Below, in pieces: positions 31,209 to 37,304 of a stretch of DNA of 37,304 nt. Position numbers and translations under genes: made by a program. Each line of letters begins with the position of its first letter. Within the stretch, counting starts at the first letter, position 1. Below the pieces are notes generated by a model that saw only the letters and a program-made list of their open reading frames with translations, did no database searches and was not told where the DNA came from. This stretch comes from Candidatus Thorarchaeota archaeon. Lineage in GTDB: Archaea; Asgardarchaeota; Thorarchaeia; Thorarchaeales; Thorarchaeaceae. The stretch covers positions 1 through 37,304 of the forward strand of contig JAGXKG010000018.1 in the NCBI GenBank assembly GCA_018335335.1. The letters are read 5' to 3'.

Positions 31209-31565
31209 TTGTCTGCAAGCGATGAAGTCATTGCCAAGGTTGCACCCGAATGGAAACTGTGGCTGGAATATGATGGAGAATATGTCTTTGGTCCTGGTGC
31301 ATATGCCATACTCGAGAGTATCGATGAAGAGGGTACAATCACAGCTGGCGCAGCCGCTCTGGATATGTCATATCGTTACGCCTGGGGGATAGTAAAAGAT
31401 ATTGAGAAAAAACTTGGTGTCAGAATCCTAGACACGTTTCGGGGCGGAAATGTCGGCGGTGGCGGAGCAAAAATAACTCAAGAAGGCCGAAAGCTCATGG
31501 ATTTATTCGCAGCTGTCAAGAAACGATTGGAATCTGCTACTGCTGATTTTCGAGATGAATCATAA
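31209..31565 (+). CDS. ModE N-terminal-like winged-helix regulator
   Basis: The 118-aa protein matches the DNA-binding domain of ModE/LysR-type regulators: LWLEYDGEYVFGPGAYAILE, ITAGAAALDMSYRYAWGIV (helix-turn-helix, about residues 41-59) and the wing GGNVGGGGAKITQEGRKL. There is no molbindin domain, so it may sense nothing itself or respond to molybdate through a partner. The start is decided by the sequence: AGGAGG at 31195-31200 is 8 bases from the TTG, while the nearer ATG at 31202 is out of frame and yields seven residues. MobA in this window makes molybdenum metabolism a plausible target. Confidence 0.85.
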   Translation: MSASDEVIAKVAPEWKLWLEYDGEYVFGPGAYAILESIDEEGTITAGAAALDMSYRYAWGIVKDIEKKLGVRILDTFRGGNVGGGGAKITQEGRKLMDLFAAVKKRLESATADFRDES

Positions 31566-31634
31566 CCTGTTTATTCTACAGCTCTCCTCTAATCTTGTCT
31601 TACGGTGTATGTTCTCTTACAAGCACACTAGCCC

Positions 31635-32678
31635 TTAGAGGAATTTAATCTCAATTGCGCCATTTGGACAGTGACTCTTACACTCAAGACACATGATGCA
31701 GTCAGGACTGTGCATATGTTTGTACGGAAAACTGCGAATCCGGATATTCATTGGACAGACATCTTCACATACTGTACACGTATCAGGAGTACAGCGTGCG
31801 GGATTTCTTCCTATTCCAATGAGAGCGTCCCTTGAAAACACACCATACAACCATCCTGCTGGACATAGCCATCTACAGAACCATCGTGGGAACCAGTATG
31901 AAATTGCGAGAATAATCCCAATGAATACAACTTGTAACCAGAACACAGGTTCCCAAGTTAAGAGAAGCCAGAGATTATCTAAACCGCTTGGCCACGTTTG
32001 TTCAGGAAAAAGAACGAACAAGATGTACGCTGGATTGAGGGGGTCGAATGCCGCTTTAGCAAATGGCCCGAGAACTCGGACTAGGTTTTCTTCAGCTCCC
32101 TGCAGTCTGCTTATTCCTACCCAGACAACCAAAAACATGACAATGACGAATATGTAGGCTTTGATTCGTCGGAACTCCTCTTCTGCGCCGTGGGAAGGGT
32201 GGACCTTCATTCTATTGGGCAAGCTTGCGAAGTCTTGAATGGTTCCGATTGGACATATCCACCCACAAGGTGCTCTTCCTACTACTATCAGAATAAGAAT
32301 CATGGCCCCAATTGTGAAGAACGGAAATACACCATTTGTAAACACCCTCTGCATGACGTCAAATGATCCTGCAATCATTGCAAATGGCGCCTCAAGTGGT
32401 GCTATTATTGGCAACGTTGGTAGGATGTTATGAAAGCTGCCCCAGAATTGAAGTATTTGTTCTTGACCAAACCAGGCAGTGAAAACATAGGCATTGATTC
32501 CCAGTAAGAACAAGATTTGTACCACACGACGGAGCATTCTTACATTTATGACACGACCAACTAATTCGCGGGCATCAAAACCCTCCGAAGAATCATCTGA
32601 GGCAGATTCTTGTTTTGAAACTGCTTCGTCTTCTTGAGATTCGTGTGATTTTTCGACCTCATCGGCATTGTCTGCCAT
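31635..32678 (-). CDS. Membrane-bound polyferredoxin, NapH/MauN/CcoG-like
   Basis: The 347-aa protein is an iron-sulfur membrane protein. After a charged, Ser/Glu-rich N-terminus come about five hydrophobic helices. Two CxxxCP motifs flank them, CGWICPIG in the middle and CRWLCPAG further on, and two [4Fe-4S] motifs close the sequence: CTPDTCTVCEDVCP and CIMCLECKSHCP. This layout is that of NapH-type quinol-linked electron transfer proteins. No nap or reductase genes are adjacent. The ATG at 32678 is preferred: GAGGA is 9 bases before it but abuts the ATG at 32687. The minus strand CCTTTTAACG near 32722 is a likely TATA box. Confidence 0.85.
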   Translation of the reverse strand: MADNADEVEKSHESQEDEAVSKQESASDDSSEGFDARELVGRVINVRMLRRVVQILFLLGINAYVFTAWFGQEQILQFWGSFHNILPTLPIIAPLEAPFAMIAGSFDVMQRVFTNGVFPFFTIGAMILILIVVGRAPCGWICPIGTIQDFASLPNRMKVHPSHGAEEEFRRIKAYIFVIVMFLVVWVGISRLQGAEENLVRVLGPFAKAAFDPLNPAYILFVLFPEQTWPSGLDNLWLLLTWEPVFWLQVVFIGIILAISYWFPRWFCRWLCPAGWLYGVFSRDALIGIGRNPARCTPDTCTVCEDVCPMNIRIRSFPYKHMHSPDCIMCLECKSHCPNGAIEIKFL

Positions 32679-32779
32679 GGCATTCATTCCTCAGCTGGAA
32701 CAATGTTGGCGTGCCTTGGCAACGTTAAAAGGATTATGTTGAAAACGTGTACCATAGACGAAAACAGGTGGCTACGCGG

Positions 32780-33190
32780 CTATTCTTGACGGTTGAAACT
32801 GAGATGAACCACATCATCAACTATTCTTATCGTTAGCACATAATTTCCTCTTCCTTGGAATCCCGTGGATACCAAAGAATGGCTGTACGTGTGTGGCCAC
32901 GAACCGACTATCTCGCCATCTTGCGAATATGTGATGGTCAGCCCGTTCTCTTGAATCTGTATATCAAAACCTTCAGGAACATTGAGTTCAACAACAGTCC
33001 TGTTTACTTCCCCTATGTCGATTTCTTCGGTCGCATTATGTATGTGAATGGCTGCCTGTTGTGCCATTTCGAAACGGGTAGCTCCCGCCATAAGATTAAC
33101 CGCATGCATCAACAAGGGCACGCCGACAATAACCGCACTTGATAGCCCAACCGCAATGAGCATCATTTTTTCCAGCGATCTGGAAACCAT
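32780..33190 (-). CDS. Secreted or membrane-anchored protein with N-terminal helix, pilin-like
   Basis: The 136-aa product begins MVSRSLEKMMLIAVGL and continues into a hydrophobic helix of about 20 residues, then an extracytoplasmic domain rich in beta strands (VVELNVPEGFDIQIQENGL, YVLTIRIVDDVVHLSF). That arrangement, with SLEKMMLIA at the helix start, recalls archaeal type IV pilin-like proteins such as class III signal peptides, but no exact cleavage site is evident. No pilus machinery gene is adjacent. It is divergent from selB. Confidence 0.65.
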   Translation of the reverse strand: MVSRSLEKMMLIAVGLSSAVIVGVPLLMHAVNLMAGATRFEMAQQAAIHIHNATEEIDIGEVNRTVVELNVPEGFDIQIQENGLTITYSQDGEIVGSWPHTYSHSLVSTGFQGRGNYVLTIRIVDDVVHLSFNRQE

Positions 33191-33267
33191 ATCTTGCTGT
33201 ATACATCATACCCAATAAACCACTCGAATGAAAGCAAGTAATGTTCTGTGTTCCGCCTTTTGTGATA

Positions 33268-33277
33268 ATATTTTAAC
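33268..33277 (+). promoter_or_regulatory. TATA box of the selB-sepSecS operon
   Basis: ATATTTTAAC lies about 40 bases before the TTG start at 33312, with the GGGAG ribosome binding site downstream of the predicted transcription start near 33297. Confidence 0.5.
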
Positions 33278-33311
33278 TGAAGACACTCACTGATTTCTTG
33301 GGAGTGTGACC

Positions 33312-34706
33312 TTGCAAAACCTGATTCCCGTACATGTGGGGCTTGTAGGCCACATAGACCATGGTAAAACAGAATTGGCGAAATGTCTTAGTGACAAAGT
33401 ATTCACAGCTGGCCTTGATAAGCATCCCCAGTCAAAAAAGCGTGGAATTACAATTGATTTGGGCTTCAGCATGTTTTCTTCCGACAAATACCTTGTAACC
33501 CTTGTTGATGCTCCTGGTCATGCTGACTTGATTCGAAGTGTCGTAGCTGGTGCCAGTATTATTGATGCCGCCATTCTGACAGTTGCAGCTGATGAAGGCG
33601 TGCAGATACAGACCATTGAACATGCCACCGTCCTCAAGGCGATGGGTATAGACAAATTGTTTGTTGCCATTACGAAAACCGATCTTGTTAAAAACGACCA
33701 AGTGAAGCAGGTTTTAAGGGAGGTTAGAGGAATCGCTAAGCGATTGAAACTAGAACCAGTTGATTATATCCCTGTCTCTGCGGAAACGGGTGCTGGCATC
33801 CAGAAGATGCGTGAGATACTGTTAGATTCACTTACTCCCCCCGATCGAGAGGATGAAGGCCCCCTTCGCATACCTATAGATCACGCATTTCCTGTTACGG
33901 GTCATGGAACTGTATTGACTGGCACTATTCTTAGGGGCTCTCTATCTACTGGTGATGCAGTACAGTTGATGCCAGGCGGAAGTCGAGCAACAGTACGCAC
34001 GATTCAGACCTTCGGACAGGAACGAGATTCTGCAACCGCAGGTGATCGCGTGGGTGTGAATGCTCCAGCATTTGATCATGACAGAATTGAGCGTGGAAAC
34101 TATCTCTGTACTCCTGATAGCATGAAGACTGCAGAATCCCTTCTAATAGGGGTTGAACTCAATCCAGGGTATCAGGGCCGTATTACTGCAAGGATGGTTG
34201 TGAAGGCAACGGTTGGAATGTCGAGCGTTACTGCAGAAATCGTGCCTTTCAGAAAAATCAATGGGCGGAAAATTCCGCTAAAAGAACCTGAGAAGCGAGT
34301 CTTCGAAGCTGCGCTGTTGTTGAAGGAGAAAGTGCCTGCAGAGATAGGAAATCGTGTTTTACTCATGCGAACTGATATGCCTGTAACAAGCATGCGCATC
34401 GTTGGCTGTGGAATCATTAATGACATTGTGAGGATAGTAACACTGGACCAAGTTAGAACGAAACATGGAGAAATCAGTAGAATACGAGATGAGAACGTAC
34501 TGATAGAGGGCTTAGCCCGGACCAAAAAACGAGCACAATCATTGAAGGGGCGAACAGTTCATACTAAAAATGGAGTTAAAGGAAAAATCTTGGACTCGTT
34601 TGGAACTCGTGGTGTAGTAGTAGGGAAGTTTGATGACGAAGTCAGAATCGAGGAGGAAATTGTGTTGGAGGACCATATAGAGGAGGAACACCGTTTTGGC
34701 AGATGA
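33312..34706 (+). CDS. selB: Selenocysteine-specific elongation factor SelB (EF-Sec)
   Basis: This GTPase carries selenocysteinyl-tRNA to the ribosome at recoded UGA codons. The 464-aa product has G1 GHIDHGKT (residues 13-20), a switch I with DKHPQSKKRGITIDLGFSMF, which is the pattern separating archaeal/eukaryotic EF-Sec from EF1A and aIF2-gamma, G3 VDAPGHADL, G4 TKTD and G5 SAETGAG. Domains II and III follow, and the C-terminal part (residues about 385-464, with TKKRAQSLKGRTVHTKNGVK) is the short EF-Sec domain IV rather than the bacterial winged helices. The start is TTG 33312 with GGGAG 7 bases ahead; GTG 33306 is possible. It overlaps sepSecS by 11 bases. Confidence 0.93.
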   Translation: MQNLIPVHVGLVGHIDHGKTELAKCLSDKVFTAGLDKHPQSKKRGITIDLGFSMFSSDKYLVTLVDAPGHADLIRSVVAGASIIDAAILTVAADEGVQIQTIEHATVLKAMGIDKLFVAITKTDLVKNDQVKQVLREVRGIAKRLKLEPVDYIPVSAETGAGIQKMREILLDSLTPPDREDEGPLRIPIDHAFPVTGHGTVLTGTILRGSLSTGDAVQLMPGGSRATVRTIQTFGQERDSATAGDRVGVNAPAFDHDRIERGNYLCTPDSMKTAESLLIGVELNPGYQGRITARMVVKATVGMSSVTAEIVPFRKINGRKIPLKEPEKRVFEAALLLKEKVPAEIGNRVLLMRTDMPVTSMRIVGCGIINDIVRIVTLDQVRTKHGEISRIRDENVLIEGLARTKKRAQSLKGRTVHTKNGVKGKILDSFGTRGVVVGKFDDEVRIEEEIVLEDHIEEEHRFGR

Positions 34707-36027
34707 GCCTATTGACCGATTTGAAGCACTCATACCTGAGAACATGAAAGAACGGGGTCGAATTACACTTGAGGCATTGGTTTCACCAATTCGTGATGTA
34801 GTAAATCGAAGACAATTCCCCAAAGAACCGCTCTCAGAAGAACAGGTCGATTTACTGCTACGACTACTTTCATCAATGGATACAGACAAGGATCCAGATG
34901 CAGCAAGAGTGGGTGAACGAGAAGGAAGGACCGCCAGTCCACTGATACAAAAGTTGGCGGCAGGCTTTAATCATGGCATTGGGCGCAGTGGCCACGTGAC
35001 AGCTCCTCAGCCAAAGGCTCCGGGCGCATCTACAATGCAGAGAATAGCCAATTCTGTTGCCCTTGACGCCATTCGTGAGCTAGGGTTACCCAATGCCCGT
35101 GCTGGTTTGGTTACTCCCCTTTCTACCGGCATGACATTAGCGCTGGTATTCGGGGCCTTACGAAGGGAGATGGGCACACGAAACGTCATTTATCCACGTA
35201 TTGATCATACATCCCCGAAGCGTGCAATTCAGTTTGCAGGACTAAACGAGAAGACCATACCCACTGTTCTGGATGGAGATGCAGTTGTCCCCGACATGAA
35301 CGAATTTGAGAAGTGTCTTCAGGATGTAGAAAACGCAGCCGTCTTGGCAACAACTACATTCTTCCCCCCACGTGAATCCGATCCTATCAAACCAATTGCC
35401 AAGCTATGTCAAGAAGAACAGACCCCTCTGGTGATAAACAATGCATACGGCGTTCAGTCGAAGCGTATTATGAGCGAGATTCGTTCTGCAATTGACGCTG
35501 GCCGGGTGGATGCAGTTGTTCAGAGCAGTGACAAGAACTTCTTGGTGCCTGTTGGTGGCTCAATTCTCGTATCCCCTCGCAATGACATCATTGAACAGGC
35601 AGCTGAAACGTATGCTGGAAGAGCAACGGCAGCTCCAGTCGTTCAGACCTTGGCTGCGTTGTTAGTTCTGGGATTGGAGGGATATACCAAGTTACAGGAG
35701 ACACAGGTGAGCAATCTCAATTTTCTGGAGGATGAGATGGCTTCCATAGCTGATTCTGTTGATGAGCGTTTATTGTCGATTTGGAACCCAGTAGCTTGTG
35801 CGATGACCATTGACCGTTTTGACGCGAAAGAGCTTGGAGGTCGGCTCTATAATAGAAGGGTCACCGGTCCGCGAGCGGTACCCAAGAACGGGAAGGGCGC
35901 TTCAATAGATGATTACCCCCACAGTTACTTGGTGATGAATGCCGCCATCGGAGCATGTCGTACGGACGTCAAACAAGCGACCACTAGACTATATAAGGAA
36001 TTAACCGAATGGTTAATGAAGGGTTGA
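34696..36027 (+). CDS. sepSecS: O-phosphoseryl-tRNA(Sec):selenocysteinyl-tRNA synthase (SepSecS)
   Basis: SepSecS converts phosphoseryl-tRNA(Sec), using selenophosphate, into selenocysteinyl-tRNA. The 443-aa PLP enzyme has the family motifs REGR (residues 75-78), GRSGH (96-100), PKAPGASTMQRI, LSTGMTLAL and the PLP lysine Lys280 in VVQSSDKNFLVPVGGSI, plus NNAYGVQS (249-255). The size is normal. Starting from a TTG, it is preceded by AGGAGG, 9 bases away, inside the end of selB, so translation is coupled. It confirms the archaeal/eukaryotic Sec route rather than bacterial SelA. Confidence 0.95.
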   Translation: MADEPIDRFEALIPENMKERGRITLEALVSPIRDVVNRRQFPKEPLSEEQVDLLLRLLSSMDTDKDPDAARVGEREGRTASPLIQKLAAGFNHGIGRSGHVTAPQPKAPGASTMQRIANSVALDAIRELGLPNARAGLVTPLSTGMTLALVFGALRREMGTRNVIYPRIDHTSPKRAIQFAGLNEKTIPTVLDGDAVVPDMNEFEKCLQDVENAAVLATTTFFPPRESDPIKPIAKLCQEEQTPLVINNAYGVQSKRIMSEIRSAIDAGRVDAVVQSSDKNFLVPVGGSILVSPRNDIIEQAAETYAGRATAAPVVQTLAALLVLGLEGYTKLQETQVSNLNFLEDEMASIADSVDERLLSIWNPVACAMTIDRFDAKELGGRLYNRRVTGPRAVPKNGKGASIDDYPHSYLVMNAAIGACRTDVKQATTRLYKELTEWLMKG

Positions 36028-36041
36028 AGGAGGCTTCTCCT
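36028..36041 (+). promoter_or_regulatory. Small hairpin enclosing the ribosome binding site of the third Sec-operon gene
   Basis: Directly after the sepSecS stop, AGGAG (36028-36032) and CTCCT (36037-36041) form a 5-bp stem with a GCTT loop just before the ATG at 36044. The stem covers the only AGGAGG ribosome binding site, so pairing would lower initiation until ribosomes leaving sepSecS open it. Coupling is inferred. Confidence 0.35.
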
Positions 36042-36043
36042 AT

Positions 36044-36694
36044 ATGGAAGACTTGGAAAATCAGCCTAAGGTCAAGCGGACCATAACCTATGATCGTCCA
36101 CAATCCTCAACAATATTCAGGATTTCCTGGTACGCAATCGGTTTGAAACCCGGGGCGATGCTGAACGAATACAGTGAGGGAGAGGGCAAGCTGTTCAAGG
36201 GCAAGGCCATGTTTACTGTTCCTCTAGATGATACTAAGACGCAGGTTCGTTTGTGGGTGGAAGAAGCTCAGCGCTCTATCGAATTGACAGCTTGGGGTCC
36301 CGATAAGGAGATGTTGAATGACTACCTAGATGAAGTTGTTTCACGTTTGGAGACCTACATCGACAAGTACTCGGAGCTATCTAATGAAAATCGACAGAAA
36401 GTCCGCCGGGCACTAGTTGCAAAAACATGTTGGGACCGTGTGGTCTACGAGATTCTGAATAAGGCGCCACTTAGTTCCATCTATGTTCAAGTAGCTCATG
36501 GCAGAGAAATGATGATCAAAGCAACCGAGGGCGAGGATATTCATCCACTTGCTTTGACTACAAGCGGATGGTTGACAAAAATCGAAGAACTTCCTCAAGA
36601 TGAGCCTCCGCCATCAGATATTGCAGAGAACCTTGCCAAGAAAACAGTAGAATGGAAGAAAGAAACTCACGGAGTCATAGGAAACTATCTCTAG
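36044..36694 (+). CDS. Unknown protein encoded in the Sec operon
   Basis: The 216-aa product begins MEDLENQPKVKRTITYDRPQ. Its N-terminal half is strand-rich (STIFRISWYAIGLKPGAML, KAMFTVPLDDTKTQVRLWVE), followed by a long helix around residues 85-130 (LNDYLDEVVSRLETYIDKYS) and a C-terminal mixed region with SSIYVQVAHGREMMIKATEG. No domain was recognised: no P-loop (so not PSTK), no L7Ae/SBP2 motif. It follows sepSecS by 16 bases and precedes tRNA-Sec, so a role in Sec synthesis, tRNA handling or SECIS reading is suggested by position alone. Confidence 0.75.
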   Translation: MEDLENQPKVKRTITYDRPQSSTIFRISWYAIGLKPGAMLNEYSEGEGKLFKGKAMFTVPLDDTKTQVRLWVEEAQRSIELTAWGPDKEMLNDYLDEVVSRLETYIDKYSELSNENRQKVRRALVAKTCWDRVVYEILNKAPLSSIYVQVAHGREMMIKATEGEDIHPLALTTSGWLTKIEELPQDEPPPSDIAENLAKKTVEWKKETHGVIGNYL

Positions 36695-36744
36695 ATGACT
36701 TGGTATCACTGAACACTCCTCAGAAATCATTTGTTACTACCCGG

Positions 36745-36756
36745 GGACTTAAGTCC
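36745..36756 (+). promoter_or_regulatory. Palindromic TATA-like element ahead of tRNA-Sec
   Basis: GGACTTAAGTCC is a 12-bp perfect palindrome with an AT core. Its centre is about 40 bases before the tRNA 5' end, so it could be the TATA box for tRNA-Sec with a transcription start near 36776. Transcription from the operon promoter is an alternative. Confidence 0.35.
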
Positions 36757-36789
36757 AAATCCAGCTGAATTCTAGCTTGATTCAAACGT

Positions 36790-36881
36790 GGCCCCCTCTA
36801 GGGACGGTGGACTGTCCCCGTGGGCTTCAAACCCATGAGTTCGATATGAACTAAGAGTTCGATTCTCTGGGGGGGCCGCCA
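36790..36881 (+). tRNA. tRNA-Sec (anticodon UCA)
   Basis: The sequence folds as an archaeal selenocysteine tRNA. The acceptor stem has 9 bp (36790-36798 with 36869-36877, one G-U pair). The D stem has 7 bp (36801-36807 with 36812-36818) with a 4-base TGGA loop. The anticodon stem has 5 bp plus a possible C-G pair, and the loop is CTTCAAA with anticodon TCA at 36827-36829. A long variable arm (AGTTC-GATAT-GAACT, 36838-36852) follows, then a 4-bp T stem (AGAG/CTCT) and a 7-base loop TTCGATT. The discriminator is G at 36878 and CCA (36879-36881) is encoded. The 9+4 form and 7-bp D stem are specific to archaeal tRNA-Sec. Confidence 0.95.
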
Positions 36882-36918
36882 CTCCTCCATTTCAAAGGAC
36901 GGGCAGAAGAATACCACT

Positions 36919-37304
36919 ATGAGAACCGAAGGAACCAGAAATCCTCGTGACAGCTATTCACCTTTTGACAGACTGGCTGAGAGATATGATTCCTGGTTTG
37001 AAGAAGCTGGCCACTAATTTTTTCTACTGAAGTCAGGGCTTTCAGAATGCTTCTTCCAATGTTACCTGAACCATGGCTTGAAGTAGGGGTCGGAAGCGGA
37101 CGTTTTGCTCGTGCATTGGGAATTGAAGTTGGTATTGATCCCTCTAGGGAATTACTCGAGATGGCGAAACAAAGGGACATTAATATCGCTCTTGCACGGG
37201 GCGAGGATGGGGTATTCATGAATGGAAGCTTTGGCACCGTGTTTTTGATTGTCACTATCTGCTTTTTGGAGAATCCCATGAAAGTGTTAACCGAAATCAA
37301 CCGA
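36919..37304 (+). pseudogene. SAM-dependent methyltransferase gene with apparent frameshift, partial
   Basis: From the ATG at 36919 the frame reads MRTEGTRNPRD, then FDRLAERYDSWFEEAGH and stops at TAA (37015). The continuation typical of class I methyltransferases is in a different frame immediately after: LIFSTEVRAFRMLLP, LEVGVGSGRFARALGIEVG (SAM-binding motif I) and DPSRELLEMAKQRDI, still open at base 37304. One missing base near 37011-37014 (a C in GGCCAC) would join them as one protein. This may be a sequencing error, a true pseudogene, or a recoded gene. The stop is TAA, so selenocysteine is not the explanation. The C-terminus lies outside the window. Confidence 0.7.

Noticed and set aside
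36044-36694. PSTK (phosphoseryl-tRNA kinase) reading of the third Sec-operon gene
   Set aside because: PSTK needs a P-loop near its N-terminus; none is present.
36917-37300. Minus-strand 127-aa ORF at the window end
   Set aside because: It is the reverse complement of a clear methyltransferase coding signal.
1-37304. Insertion sequences, CRISPR arrays, phage genes or integration sites
   Set aside because: No transposase, integrase, Cas gene or regularly spaced direct repeat was noticed; apart from tRNA-Sec no other tRNA or rRNA gene was found.

Overview
The window is an archaeal chromosome segment. The archaeal ribosomal protein order with S4e, L32e and L19e, the RNase P protein Rnp1, RNA polymerase subunit Rpo12, tRNA-splicing endonuclease, geranylgeranylglyceryl phosphate synthase, aIF1, TATA boxes of the TTTAAAAG/CTATAAG kind and many TTG/GTG starts all fit. 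A roadblock/LC7 protein and a selenocysteine (Sec) decoding cluster, without any methanogenesis gene in view, point to an Asgard archaeon, perhaps of the Thorarchaeota type. That lineage call is inference; no phylogeny was run.

Bases 1-7750 (minus strand) are a compact ribosomal protein operon: L22, S3, L29, Rnp1, S17, L14, L24, S4e, L5, S14, S8, L6, L32e, L19e and L18, the last cut by the window edge. Many junctions are spaced by a few bases or overlap. The run starts at L22 behind its own TATA box and a GC-rich leader of about 190 nt. L32e carries two helix-hairpin-helix repeats at its N-terminus and S3 a long acidic tail. aIF1, often encoded inside this operon, lies 14 kb away.

Bases 7800-17700 hold small regulatory or unknown proteins (zinc ribbon/winged helix, a single cyclin-box TFB-like protein, DUF211), a two-cluster ferredoxin, an alpha/beta hydrolase, a large membrane protein, the hydrogenase maturation factor HypD, MobA for molybdenum cofactor, and the flavin/iron-sulfur protein HdrA. 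Together with the membrane ferredoxin at 31.6-32.7 kb and the ModE-like regulator at 31.2 kb, they suggest an anaerobe using NiFe hydrogenase, molybdo-enzymes and electron bifurcation.

Bases 17800-33200 are mostly housekeeping genes in short units: an ICMT-like membrane methyltransferase next to the archaeal lipid enzyme GGGPS, a roadblock protein, methionine aminopeptidase, aIF1 divergent from a B12/radical-SAM protein, Rpo12, Get3 followed by a 32-residue single-helix miniprotein, an alkaline-phosphatase-like protein, an UppP-type phosphatase, a PhoU-like protein, EndA, a family 2 glycosyltransferase, a PurM-like protein and several unknowns.

Bases 33300-36881 form the most notable system: selB (EF-Sec), overlapped by sepSecS, then an unrecognised 216-aa gene, then a complete tRNA-Sec with UCA anticodon, 9-bp acceptor stem, 4-bp T stem, 7-bp D stem and encoded CCA. 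SepSecS makes Sec-tRNA from phosphoseryl-tRNA and SelB delivers it to the ribosome. The unknown third gene is a candidate extra factor of the pathway. PSTK, SelD and any selenoprotein are not in the window. The window ends in a methyltransferase gene broken by an apparent one-base frameshift.
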